A DNA stretch of 51,087 nucleotides from an uncultured Clostridia bacterium. Lineage in GTDB: Bacteria; Bacillota; Clostridia; TANB77; CAG-508. Of the stretch, positions 34,355-44,370 are shown piece by piece. Under the pieces are notes generated by a model, which was given only the letters and a program-made list of their open reading frames with translations, did not search any database and was not told the DNA's origin. Numbering within the stretch: position 1 is the first letter of the stretch; the number at the start of each line of letters is the position of its first letter. The stretch lies in NCBI GenBank assembly GCA_934121905.1, contig CAKOVI010000011.1, positions 1 to 51,087 of the forward strand, read 5' to 3'. Both the position numbers and the translations under genes were made by a program.

Positions 34355-35092
34355 TCACGTAAAAATCCTACTAATATCATTATAAGTTACAAATATAGAC
34401 AAAACAATCAAAATTGAAAATCCCAATAATTGTAACTGTATCTGAACCTTATCACTTACAGGTTTTCTTCTTATAGCTTCTATTAAAAGCAACAATATTT
34501 TTCCTCCATCCAGAGCTGGAATTGGAAGTAAATTGGTTATTCCAAGTGATACTGATACTACTGCCATTATATATAAATATTCTTTAATTCCTGTTGTTTT
34601 TGAAACTAACTCTGATATTCCAACAGGACCTGTTAAGTCATCTGCTCCAACTTGACCTGTAAATATCATTTTCACACTATCAACTAAAGCTCCAGAAAAG
34701 CCTATTGTTGCCTTACATGCAGTTTGTAAACTTCCATATATTATTGCTACTAATATGAAATATACTACTAATCCAAATACTATATTTACTATAGCTCCTG
34801 CTGCAACTATTGCTATTCTTTTTGGTATACTTGCTTTATTAAATGCTCCTTTTGCTTCTGATGCTTCTTCTTCCCCTTCCATGCTAACAAATCCTCCAAG
34901 AGGAATCGCACGCAGGGCATATTTAGTTTCTCCTTTTTGTTTAGATACTAATTCTGGTCCAAATCCTATTGCAAATTGGTTTACTTTTACTTTGCAAAGT
35001 TTTGCAACTAAGAAATGTCCTCCTTCGTGTATAAATATTAAAAATCCAAGTAAAAATATTATTTTTATCGCTGATAAAATAAATCCAAGCAT
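34355..35092 (-). CDS. rseP: RseP-type site-2 protease lacking the PDZ domain
   Basis: A 245-residue intramembrane zinc protease. Start MLGFILSAIK with GGAGG just upstream; an earlier in-frame ATG forms part of that site. Zinc motif H22-E-G-G-H26 and the third ligand region NLLPIPALDGG (D195) are intact. Firmicutes members usually have about 340-430 residues with one PDZ domain between helices 2 and 3; here YFILVAIIYG joins directly to LQTACKATIGFSGAL, so the PDZ domain is absent. Flanked by cdsA and era. Confidence 0.88.
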   Translation of the reverse strand: MLGFILSAIKIIFLLGFLIFIHEGGHFLVAKLCKVKVNQFAIGFGPELVSKQKGETKYALRAIPLGGFVSMEGEEEASEAKGAFNKASIPKRIAIVAAGAIVNIVFGLVVYFILVAIIYGSLQTACKATIGFSGALVDSVKMIFTGQVGADDLTGPVGISELVSKTTGIKEYLYIMAVVSVSLGITNLLPIPALDGGKILLLLIEAIRRKPVSDKVQIQLQLLGFSILIVLSIFVTYNDISRIFT

Positions 35093-35104
35093 TCTTTCCT
35101 CCAT

Positions 35105-35204
35105 TTTTGTCCCAAAAGGACCGGTTCTTTTTGGGGCAATGTTCTTTTGGGACCGGGTCTTTTTAGAACATGTTCCAAAAAGACCCGGTCCCTTTGGTAC
35201 AAAA
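35105..35204. repeat. GGGACCGG-type inverted repeat between rseP and cdsA
   Basis: Two imperfect arms of about 40 bp (TTTTGTCCCAAAAGGACCGG... and its counterpart ending GGTACAAAA) flank a middle with a further GGGACCGGGTC. Same family as the elements near 38.3, 47.7 and 51.0 kb. Confidence 0.75.
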
Positions 35205-36002
35205 TCACATAAATATCATATATAAAAATGGTGCAATAAAAACTAAACTATCCAATCTATCTAGCATTCCACCATGACCAGGTAATAAATTCCCATAGTC
35301 TTTTACATCTACAAATCTTTTGACAGATGATGCAACAAAGTCTCCAATTTGGCTAAGAAGGCTTAATCCTAAGCTTACTATTGCAATCATGCCATAAGAA
35401 AATTCTGTTCCCCAATAATTATTTGATATTACCATAAATATTGTAGAAACTATAACTGCTCCTACAGCCCCTGCTACACATCCTTCTATTGATTTTTTAG
35501 GACTTATTTTACTAAATTTATGTTTTCCAAAATGTTTTCCAATTAGATATGCAAATATGTCTGTTGACCATGATACAACAAATGTATATGCAAATAGAAC
35601 TTTTCCAAATTCTAATTTTCTTACTAATTCTAAAAACATAAAGAAAAATGGTACATACATTATTCCAACTAATGTATATGCTACATCTTTAAAGGTTATT
35701 TTCATATCTGTAAGAATTACATTCAAAAATAATAATAACATTACAACTGGTATTGAGAGTGCTACAAAATGTAATAATTTTTCTGTTTCTAAGAACATTG
35801 CTCCAACAATATAAATGTTAGATAAATAACCTACCCATTGTATTGGTTTTGCAACCTTTTTTACTGCTCCAAAATATTCGTACATACTAATTATACTTAC
35901 AATTAATACTGCTACTCCTATTACATATTCGTTTCCTAATACAAATAGTAGTGCCACAATTGGAAGTCCTAATACTGTTGTTAAAACTCTTTTTAAATCC
36001 AT
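35205..36002 (-). CDS. cdsA: Phosphatidate cytidylyltransferase
   Basis: Makes CDP-diacylglycerol from phosphatidate and CTP. A 265-residue multi-pass protein with the signature SPKKSIEGCVAGAVGAV and the C-terminal GDFVASSVKRFVDVKDYGNLLPGHGGMLDRLD. The ATG is preceded by AAGGTG; an in-frame GTG earlier is part of that site. Between uppS and rseP. dxr, common at this place, is not present. Confidence 0.94.
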   Translation of the reverse strand: MDLKRVLTTVLGLPIVALLFVLGNEYVIGVAVLIVSIISMYEYFGAVKKVAKPIQWVGYLSNIYIVGAMFLETEKLLHFVALSIPVVMLLLFLNVILTDMKITFKDVAYTLVGIMYVPFFFMFLELVRKLEFGKVLFAYTFVVSWSTDIFAYLIGKHFGKHKFSKISPKKSIEGCVAGAVGAVIVSTIFMVISNNYWGTEFSYGMIAIVSLGLSLLSQIGDFVASSVKRFVDVKDYGNLLPGHGGMLDRLDSLVFIAPFLYMIFM

Positions 36003-36016
36003 ATTTTTCACCTTTT

Positions 36017-36727
36017 TTATTTTCCTAATCTTCTAGTTCTTTTTTGATATTCAATTATTGCATTATCTAAATCTTCTTCATTAAAATCTGGCCAGTTTTT
36101 GTTTACAAATAAAAATTCTGAATACGCAATTTGCCAAGGCAAGAAATTACTTGTTCTCATTTCTCCACTTGTTCTTATTACTAAGTCTGGGTCTGGTTGA
36201 CCTGCAGTATATAATTTGCTTTCTAATAAATCTTCATTTATATTTTCTAAAGCAATTGTTTTATTTTCAATTTCTCTTGCAATTTCTTTTGTTGCTCTTA
36301 CAATTTCTGCCCTTCCTCCATAATTTAATGCAATATTAAAATGAACACCTGTGTTATCTTTTGTTCTTTCTATACATTCTTTTATTCTTTCCTGCATTTT
36401 GTCATTTAATGCTGTTGTATCTCCTAAAAATTGAATTTTTATATTTTCAGAATCTGCAACTTTGGCATAATGTTCTAAATAGTTTTGAAGTATTAACATT
36501 AGGCTTTTTACTTCTTCTTCTGCCCTTTTCCAATTTTCTGTTGAAAATGCATATACTGTAATATATTCAAGTCCTATTTCGTTTGCGTGTCTTACAATTC
36601 TTTCTAGAACCTTTGCACCTTCTTTGTGTCCAAAGGCTACTGGCATTCCCTTAGCTCTTGCCCAACGTCTGTTTCCATCCATTATAATTGCTATATGCTT
36701 TGGTAGTTCTTCTTTTTTAAATTCCAT
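36017..36727 (-). CDS. uppS: Undecaprenyl diphosphate synthase
   Basis: cis-Prenyltransferase that builds the C55 carrier of cell-wall synthesis. Catalytic D17 in IIMDGNRRWA; YGGRAEIVRA; RTSGEMRTSNFLPWQIAYSEF near the end. 236 residues. It lies between the FPP synthase gene, which makes its allylic substrate, and cdsA. Confidence 0.96.
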   Translation of the reverse strand: MEFKKEELPKHIAIIMDGNRRWARAKGMPVAFGHKEGAKVLERIVRHANEIGLEYITVYAFSTENWKRAEEEVKSLMLILQNYLEHYAKVADSENIKIQFLGDTTALNDKMQERIKECIERTKDNTGVHFNIALNYGGRAEIVRATKEIAREIENKTIALENINEDLLESKLYTAGQPDPDLVIRTSGEMRTSNFLPWQIAYSEFLFVNKNWPDFNEEDLDNAIIEYQKRTRRLGK

Positions 36728-36740
36728 TTATTTAAACCCC

Positions 36741-37631
36741 TTATTTATTTCTTGTTTCAATATATCTTGCTAAATTAGTTAAAAATTCGGCCTTTTCCCC
36801 AAATTCATCTAATTCTAAGATTGCTTCATTTGTAATTTGATGTAATATTTCTTTAGATTTTTCTAATCCATATTCAGATACATAAGTGCATTTTCCTTTT
36901 TCTTTATCATTTCCAACAGGTTTTCCAGTTATTTTTTCGTCTCCAATTTCAGATAAAATATCATCTTTTATTTGAAATGCTAAGCCTATTTTTTCAGCAT
37001 AGTTTGTTATTTTTTCAAGTTGATTTTCTGTTGCCCCACCTAAAATTGCTCCCATTCTTGCACATAGTCTTAAATATGCTCCTGTTTTATTTTTATGGAT
37101 ATATTTAAGTGCCTCGTTCGAAATATTTTTTCCTTCACATTCTGTATCTAAATATTCTCCCGCAAGCATTCTATCTGTTGCTTCAGAGAATTCTCTAAAT
37201 ATCTTAAGTTTTTTTTCTAGTTCCTGCTCATTTTTTGTATTTAATAAATCTCTACTTATTACAATATAAGCATAATTAAAAAGCCCATCTCCTGCCAAAA
37301 TTGCGGTTGCTTCATTAAATTTTTTATGATTTGTTGGTTTTCCGTGTCTTAAATTATCATTATCAATACCTGGTAAATCATCGTGTATTAAAGAAGCATT
37401 ATGCACCATTTCTATGCTAATTGCATAAGGCATAGCCGCTTCTAGATTTTCCTTAAATAATTTATATGTACTTAAAACTAAAGTTGGTCTTAGCCTTTTT
37501 CCGCCTGCCATTAAACTATATTCCATTGCATTATTTAAAATTCGTTCTGGACAATCTTGTTTTCTTAAATATTTTTCTAGTTCTATATTTATTTTTTCTT
37601 GATATTTTTTTAATTCGGTTTTAAAATCCAT
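36741..37631 (-). CDS. ispA: Farnesyl diphosphate synthase-type polyprenyl synthetase
   Basis: trans-Prenyltransferase making FPP from DMAPP and IPP. The first Asp-rich motif is intact (D84-D-L-P-G-I-D90); the second reads D223-D-I-L-S227 in place of the usual DDILD, with a Glu next to it. GKRLRP and GKPVGNDK motifs are present. 296 residues. Beside uppS, which uses the product. Confidence 0.92.
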   Translation of the reverse strand: MDFKTELKKYQEKINIELEKYLRKQDCPERILNNAMEYSLMAGGKRLRPTLVLSTYKLFKENLEAAMPYAISIEMVHNASLIHDDLPGIDNDNLRHGKPTNHKKFNEATAILAGDGLFNYAYIVISRDLLNTKNEQELEKKLKIFREFSEATDRMLAGEYLDTECEGKNISNEALKYIHKNKTGAYLRLCARMGAILGGATENQLEKITNYAEKIGLAFQIKDDILSEIGDEKITGKPVGNDKEKGKCTYVSEYGLEKSKEILHQITNEAILELDEFGEKAEFLTNLARYIETRNK

Positions 37632-37655
37632 GTATTACATCCCTTTTTTAAGAAG

Positions 37656-38204
37656 TTATATTGAAAGTATTTCGTTCTCTTTGTTTGATAGTACTTTATC
37701 AACTTCCTCTATTGCTTTATCTGTTAATTCTTGAATTTTATTTTCAGCTTGCTTTAATTCGTCTTCTGTCATTTCTCCATCTTTTTGCTCTTTTTTAGCT
37801 TGGTCAATTCCATCTCTTCTAGCATTTCTAACTGCAACTTTACATTCTTCTGCCATTTTTTTGATGTCTTTTACTAATTCTTTTCTTCTTTCTTCAGTTA
37901 ATTCTGGGAAAGCAAGTCTTATTACTTTACCATCATTATTTGGATTAATTCCAATATCTGATACCAAAATTGCTTTTTCTATTTCTTTTAAAACTGATAT
38001 ATCCCAAGGTTGAATTACTATCATTCTAGCTTCTGGAACTGATACTCCTGCTACTTGATTTATTGGTGTTGGTGTTCCATAGTAGTCTATTTTTACTTTA
38101 TTTAATATTGCAGGATTTGCTCTTCCTGCTCTTACTTCTGCAAATTTTTCTCTTAAGTTATCAATTGATTTGTTCATTTTTTCTTTTATAATGTTATAAT
38201 CCAT
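37656..38204 (-). CDS. frr: Ribosome recycling factor
   Basis: A 182-residue protein that with EF-G splits the post-termination ribosome. Start MDYNIIKEKMNKSIDNL with AAGGA upstream; the longer frame would read through a repeat element. Motifs: VRAGRANPAILNKVKIDYYG, INPNNDGKVIRLAFPELTEERRKEL, AVRNARRDG. Downstream of pyrH as usual. Confidence 0.95.
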   Translation of the reverse strand: MDYNIIKEKMNKSIDNLREKFAEVRAGRANPAILNKVKIDYYGTPTPINQVAGVSVPEARMIVIQPWDISVLKEIEKAILVSDIGINPNNDGKVIRLAFPELTEERRKELVKDIKKMAEECKVAVRNARRDGIDQAKKEQKDGEMTEDELKQAENKIQELTDKAIEEVDKVLSNKENEILSI

Positions 38205-38222
38205 AATATTTCTTTCCTTTCT

Positions 38223-38343
38223 CATTTGGGACCGGGTCTTTTTTGTCCCATCCCTTTTTATTTTGTTCATTAACCAATTAAAAATCATTGTATTTAAGTT
38301 AGGTCTTTTTTATAATTGGACAAAAAAGACCCGGTCCCAAATG
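38223..38343. repeat. GGGACCGG-type inverted repeat between pyrH and frr
   Basis: Two perfect 26-bp arms (CATTTGGGACCGGGTC... ending GTCC) enclose about 69 bp. Size and layout fit a small non-coding mobile element (MITE-like) or a folded repeat. Confidence 0.85.
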
Positions 38344-38352
38344 GGCTATTGG

Positions 38353-39063
38353 TTATTTTACAGTTGTTCCTATTTTCTCACCTTTAACAGCTCTTACTAT
38401 ATTTTCTGGGTCTGCTATTCCAAATACTACAAGTGGAATATTGTTGTCTTTGCATAATGCTGTTGCTGTTGAGTCCATAACTTTTAAGTCTTTATTTAAT
38501 ACTTCTTGATATGTTATTTCATCATATCTTTCAGCTGTTGGATCTAATTTTGGATCTGCTGAATATACTGCATCTATTGCTTTTCCAAGTAATATTGCAT
38601 CTGCTTCTATTTCGGCTGCTCTTAGAGCTGCTCCTGTATCTGTTGAAAAGAATGGGTGTCCTGTACCACATGCAAATATAACTACTCTTCCTCTTCCTAA
38701 GTGTTTTATCGCTTTTCTTTTTATAAATGGTTCTGCAATTTCTCTCATTTCTATTGCTGTTTGTACTCTTGTGTTTATTCCTCTTGCTTCTATTGCATCT
38801 TGTAATGCTAATGCATTCATTGCTGTTGCTAGCATTCCCATGTAGTCTGCTGTTGTTTTTTCCATTTGCTCTCCGTTTCTTCTTCCTCTCCAGAAGTTTC
38901 CTCCACCTACTACTATTGCTACTTCTACTCCCATTTCTACTACTTCTTTTACTTTGTCACATATTTCTCCTACTACTTTGATGTTTATTCCTGTTTTGTC
39001 TTCTCCTGCTAATGCCTCTCCACTTAGTTTTAATAGAACTCTTTTATATTTTGCTTCTGACAT
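38353..39063 (-). CDS. pyrH: UMP kinase
   Basis: Phosphorylates UMP to UDP. A 236-residue amino-acid kinase-fold protein: RVLLKLSGEALAGEDKTGI, VAIVVGGGNFWRG, FACGTGHPFFSTDTGAALRA, and KVMDSTATALCKDNNIPLVVFG. In most bacteria it follows rpsB-tsf; those genes are not present upstream here, where a prepilin-like gene is found. Confidence 0.96.
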   Translation of the reverse strand: MSEAKYKRVLLKLSGEALAGEDKTGINIKVVGEICDKVKEVVEMGVEVAIVVGGGNFWRGRRNGEQMEKTTADYMGMLATAMNALALQDAIEARGINTRVQTAIEMREIAEPFIKRKAIKHLGRGRVVIFACGTGHPFFSTDTGAALRAAEIEADAILLGKAIDAVYSADPKLDPTAERYDEITYQEVLNKDLKVMDSTATALCKDNNIPLVVFGIADPENIVRAVKGEKIGTTVK

Positions 39064-39232
39064 TTTTGGTTCTTCCTTTCTTTTTTTATTTCTTTGGGTA
39101 TTTTATCATATTTGTTTGGAAACTACAATAGTTTTTGTAGTTTAAAGTTCTTCAATCAAAATTTACTGAATCTATCAATCACAACCTTCATTAAATTTTC
39201 TCGGTTTGCTTGTTATATTTTACTAAAAAAAT

Positions 39233-39264
39233 AAGAAAATAGCAATGTTTTTTGCTATTTTCTT
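39233..39264 (-). terminator. Terminator of the frameshifted variable prepilin gene
   Basis: AAGAAAATAGCAA / TTGCTATTTTCTT stem with a six-base loop, flanked on the minus-strand 3' side by seven T, about 30 bp after the stop codon. Confidence 0.75.
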
Positions 39265-39293
39265 TGACATTTTCATACATATTATTATGCCAT

Positions 39294-41254
39294 TTACAAA
39301 GGACAAAGTACCGCACGGAACGAAGTGTCGCTAGCGCCACCACCAGCATCGTAGCTCGAAGAGAAGACTCCCCCATGGCTACCTGCAGCGCAACCATTTC
39401 CTCGATTTAAGAAAGGGACACTCGAACTACCGACCCAACAATCGTCTGAGAACCAGTTCTTTGATATTGTTGTGGTTGTTTCACTATATGCTCCTCCTGT
39501 ATTTACCTCTTTAGTTGCATCTCCAACTTTTCCATATGCATAAATTACTTTATTTCCAGTAGTTGAGTTAGTTGGATTATTATATTTTGTAGCATATTTC
39601 GTACTGTTTGAACTTGTAGTTAAACCTGTTGCTGTTGTCCAACCACTATATTTTAAAAATAAACCTTTTGAATCTGTATTATTAAAAAAAGAAGTTCTTT
39701 CATATGCTCCACCTGACATATCATATATTCCATATACATTTCCTGTTGTACTTTGTGCAGCATTTGTTATATAAGCCTTCTCAGCTTCTCCTCCTCTGTA
39801 ATACGATGAACTAGAATTTATTGTTATTTCTGTTCCATTTCTACCAAAACTACTGTGTGTTAAATAAGCTACAGCTCCCCACTCACTATTTTTACTCACG
39901 TGTGAATTCATAAAACTTGTATTATTATCCGCTGTGTCTTTGGTTCCTGTATAACCATAAGTTGCTCGTCTTGCAGTTGTATATTGAGTTCCTATAGTTT
40001 GATTTCTTAAACTTGCAGTACCATATGTGCTATTTAAGTCTGTTGCAGACCCTCCCATTTCGAATTTTGCAAACCAAAATCCACTTAATTCTGAGCTCCA
40101 TCCTCCATTATCAAGATTTGTTTCAAATGCTGGATGTACAATATAAAGATTTTCATTATTTTCTACTGTTTTTATTCCTGAATCTAAATCATATTTTTTA
40201 GTTCCATCTGTTGCTTTCCACATTCCATATCCATCGTAGTATCCTGTCGGTTCTGTGCTTGTTTCTGATTCATAATATGTTATTCTATATGCAAATCTTG
40301 GTATCCATACAAAATAACTTCCATTTGCTGTTTTTGCATTTGCCCATTGGTTATTTGTATAATTATACCAACTGCTATCTGAACTAGTTGTTGCATCCCA
40401 GTCTGTTGATGTCGTATTATATTTAACTGGCGTTAATGATTCTTTATTTGATGTTAATACCGGTGTAATCGGACTGCTTAATACCTTATTATCTGTCGAT
40501 AGCCATATTACATCTATTTTTCCATATGCAGTTGAAAATGTTGTTTTTGAATCTGCTGTCGCATCTTTTGATGGCTTTATTACAACACTAACTTCACAAG
40601 TTTGGCTAAATTCACCATATATTACCGTAATTGTTGAACTTCCAGCTGTACTTCCTGCATTTATAGTAATTGTATTTCCACTTATCGTTCCTACTGTTAC
40701 AGAATTTCCTGATGAAACAGCAGCTGATAATGTTCTTTTAGTTTCTGAGCCATCTACTTTACTTGCTTCTCTTGAAATTTTAATTCCACTATTATTTTGG
40801 CTCATCAAGTATTTCTCACCATTTACTACTGCATAATATTTCATTACTTCTGAACTTCCAGTAAATGACACAGTTATTGTTGCTGAACCATTTTTTAAAA
40901 TTGATAAACTGTTATTATCTAATGTTATCCCCGTTATATCACCTTCCGTTGATATTGCTTGTTCTATTTCATATCCTCTTTTTTTAAGTTCACTTACTAT
41001 ATCTGCCATAGATATGCTTGTCAAGCTTGAGTCTTCCATTAATTTCTCACTACATATTAGATTTGCCTGTTCTTCTATTCCCGCAATTTCTGTTTCTTTT
41101 GCCGCTTTAGTTGCTTGCTTTAATATTCCGGTTTTTCCCTGTTAGCATACTTATGCTAACACCGTGCTAAAATTAATAAGACTATGATTGTGACTACTAA
41201 TGCTATCAAAGTTATACCGTTTTGATGTTTTTGTAAGTTAATTTTGTTCTTCAT
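39294..41254 (-). pseudogene. Prepilin-like variable protein with Big/FGE-like domains; two frameshifts near the N-terminus
   Basis: The prepilin start MKNKINLQKHQNG|ITLIALVV (ATG at 41254, ribosome site GGAAGGA) runs into a stop after LILARC. Two single-base insertions (an extra C near 41164 and an extra A near 41136-41140) separate it from the frame that continues VSISMLTGK and then TGILKQATKAAKE to the long frame below. The 581-codon rest has Ig-like (Big) repeats, then an FGE/C-type-lectin fold (FVWIPRFAYRI, NVYGIYDMSGG) and a variable 3' end. It may be a true pseudogene, or the errors may be from assembly; the intact domain body argues that the gene was active recently. Confidence 0.75.
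39297..39458 (-). other. Candidate DGR variable region of the FGE-type protein
   Basis: The last 54 codons (NWFSDDCWVGSSSV ... SFRAVLCPL) show conserved anchors (PFLNRGN, GVF, SFRAVL) interrupted by codons that nearly all end in C or T, as expected if template AAC/AAT codons were changed at their first two bases. Adenine is about 25 of 162 by hand count, far below the rest of the gene. Confidence 0.65.
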
Positions 41255-41528
41255 TTTTTCCTTCCTTTCCAATATTTTGATTTCATAATTATACAGCTTT
41301 TGCATTTCCCCCTTCATCTTTAGTTTTTTCAAAAACTTATACCACAGCATGTAGTTTTATTTAATCATATCTTGTACTAAAATTCAATCACTTTTAAAAA
41401 ATGTTATACAACTGTAAAAAAAATGTCACAAAATCGTAATACTTACATAATGAACCTGTAATATAACCAAACTATTTATTATAAAATTTATTATAAAATT
41501 TAATTTTAATAATGATCGAGGTAAAATT
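41255..41528. other. Divergent intergenic region between the prepilin gene and the XRE regulator
   Basis: No gene. It holds two tandem copies of ATTATAAAATTT at about 41478-41501, which could be an operator, and poly-A tracts. It separates a minus-strand prepilin gene from a plus-strand regulator, so both promoters should lie here. Confidence 0.4.
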
Positions 41529-41789
41529 ATGAAAATCAAAACTCTAAATGGGAACCTAAATATTATAGGAAAAAATTTAAGGAAATACCGAAAACAAAAA
41601 AAAATATCACAACCAGAGCTATGTAAAAGGCTTGATTTACTTGGAGTTACAATGTACATCTGTGATATTTACGAAATAGAATATGGCAAAAAAACAGTAA
41701 AAGATTTTGAAGTACTTGCATTCTGCAAGGTTCTAAATATCACTCTTGATGACATTTATTCCGATACTGATCAATACTATGAGGCATAG
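41529..41789 (+). CDS. XRE-family transcriptional regulator
   Basis: An 86-residue helix-turn-helix protein: IGKNLRKYRKQKKISQPELCKRLDLLGV, YEIEYGKKTVKDFEVLAFCKVLNITLDDIY. This is the full Cro/C1-type HTH with little else. One of only two plus-strand genes in the window. Ribosome site CGAGGT. Its position back to back with the prepilin gene suggests it may control that gene or itself. Confidence 0.85.
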   Translation: MKIKTLNGNLNIIGKNLRKYRKQKKISQPELCKRLDLLGVTMYICDIYEIEYGKKTVKDFEVLAFCKVLNITLDDIYSDTDQYYEA

Positions 41790-41855
41790 ATTCAAATTCA
41801 ATTTATGTACCTATTTTAGTACACATTCGTATAAAAATCAAGTATTTTATTCATA

Positions 41856-41893
41856 AAAAACAAGCAACTTGCATTTGCAAATTGCTTGTTTTT
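41856..41893. terminator. Bidirectional terminator between the XRE gene and groEL
   Basis: ACAAGCAA / TTGCTTGT stem extended by A/T runs on each side; it can end groEL on the minus strand and the XRE transcript on the plus strand. Confidence 0.8.
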
Positions 41894-43537
<1,644 letters not shown>

Positions 43538-43592
43538 TCACTTTCCTTGTTTTTATTTAGGTTTTTACCTAGGCTGCCTATAAACCTTTTTA

Positions 43593-43874
43593 TTAGTCAA
43601 CTATTGCTAGTATATCGTCTTGTTTTACTATAATGTAGTCTTGACCTTCATATTTTACTTCTGTTCCTGCATATTTGCTTACATATACGTTGTCACCTTT
43701 TTTTACATACATTTCCTCAAATTTTCCGTCTACTTTTTCTCCTGGTCCTACTTCTACAACTTCTGCTATTTGTGGTTTTTCTTTGCTTCCTGTTGTTAGA
43801 ATTATTCCACTTTTTGTTGTTTCTTCTGCTTCTTTCATTTTGATTAATACTCTATCACCTAATGGTTTTATCAT
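43593..43874 (-). CDS. groES: Co-chaperonin GroES
   Basis: A 93-residue lid subunit. The start MIKPLGDRVLIK is supported by homology and by AAGGAAGGA just upstream; a longer in-frame version runs into the CIRCE operator. Mobile loop EETTKSGIILTTGSKEKPQ is present. First gene of the HrcA-regulated pair. Confidence 0.97.
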   Translation of the reverse strand: MIKPLGDRVLIKMKEAEETTKSGIILTTGSKEKPQIAEVVEVGPGEKVDGKFEEMYVKKGDNVYVSKYAGTEVKYEGQDYIIVKQDDILAIVD

Positions 43875-43894
43875 ATCTATCCTTCCTTTCTTTT

Positions 43895-43921
43895 TTAGCA
43901 CTCTTTCTTTTAGACTGCTAA
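43895..43921 (-). promoter_or_regulatory. CIRCE operator (HrcA site)
   Basis: TTAGCACTC, nine bases, GACTGCTAA: the classical inverted repeat with one mismatch in the right arm. It lies between the promoter and the groES ribosome site. HrcA binds CIRCE and represses chaperonin genes until heat stress. Confidence 0.95.
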
Positions 43922-43922
43922 T

Positions 43923-43951
43923 AATATATACCTTATTTTAGCAAATGTCAA
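43923..43951 (-). promoter_or_regulatory. Promoter of groES-groEL
   Basis: TTGACA (43946-43951) and TATATT (43923-43928), 17 bp apart, immediately before CIRCE, so a bound repressor would block the start of transcription. Confidence 0.85.
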
Positions 43952-44059
43952 TAGGTATTTGCTAAAAAATTTTTATTTTTCATCGACACTGTTCGACAAA
44001 GGTTTGGGGATTTTTGTTGTATAATAATATTAATTTTCACATAAAAGGAGGTGAAAATT

Positions 44060-44191
44060 ATGAATGTAAAGAAGCGAAAGAGAAAAAGTAAGAGTAATTT
44101 TTCAAAAATTATACATAAATTAGTAAAAGCAATAAAATTTATTTTTGATTTTTTACAGTTACTAAAATCGATAATGGAATTTTTCCATTAA
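44060..44191 (+). CDS. 43-residue basic peptide gene
   Basis: The reading frame MNVKKRKRKSKSNFSKII ... KSIMEFFH has an excellent ribosome site (AAGGAGGTGAAAATT) and a TATAAT about 35 bp upstream. The first 12 residues are highly basic; the remainder forms an amphipathic helix (KLVKAIKFIFDFLQLLK). Stop is followed at once by a strong terminator. Isolated, on the opposite strand from its neighbours. No family recognised. Could be a membrane-active peptide, a type I toxin or an RNA-binding peptide; I cannot tell. Confidence 0.65.
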   Translation: MNVKKRKRKSKSNFSKIIHKLVKAIKFIFDFLQLLKSIMEFFH

Positions 44192-44198
44192 AAGAAAA

Positions 44199-44228
44199 AC
44201 GGTATCTTGTCAGGAGATACCGTTTTTT
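44199..44228 (+). terminator. Terminator of the 43-residue peptide gene
   Basis: ACGGTATCT / AGATACCGT stem with a seven-base loop and six T on the plus strand, 8 bp after the stop codon. Confidence 0.9.
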
Positions 44229-44370
44229 TGGATACTTTGTACCCTTTAATTTTCACATTAACTTGGTTAAATTATGAATGCAAATTATACTTCTATTATA
44301 CTAAAAATAAAAATTTTTGCAATACTTTTTGCAATTTTTTTCAAAAAATCGTTCAACAAAATTCGACAAA

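Noticed and set aside
37656..38288. Longer frr start (28 extra codons)
   Set aside because: The extension is encoded by the inverted repeat and spacer, and a ribosome site directly precedes the inner ATG that matches homologues.
39191..39397. 68-codon minus-strand frame over the end of the variable prepilin gene
   Set aside because: Out of frame within the variable region; the other frame encodes the conserved SFRAVL anchor and continues a full domain.
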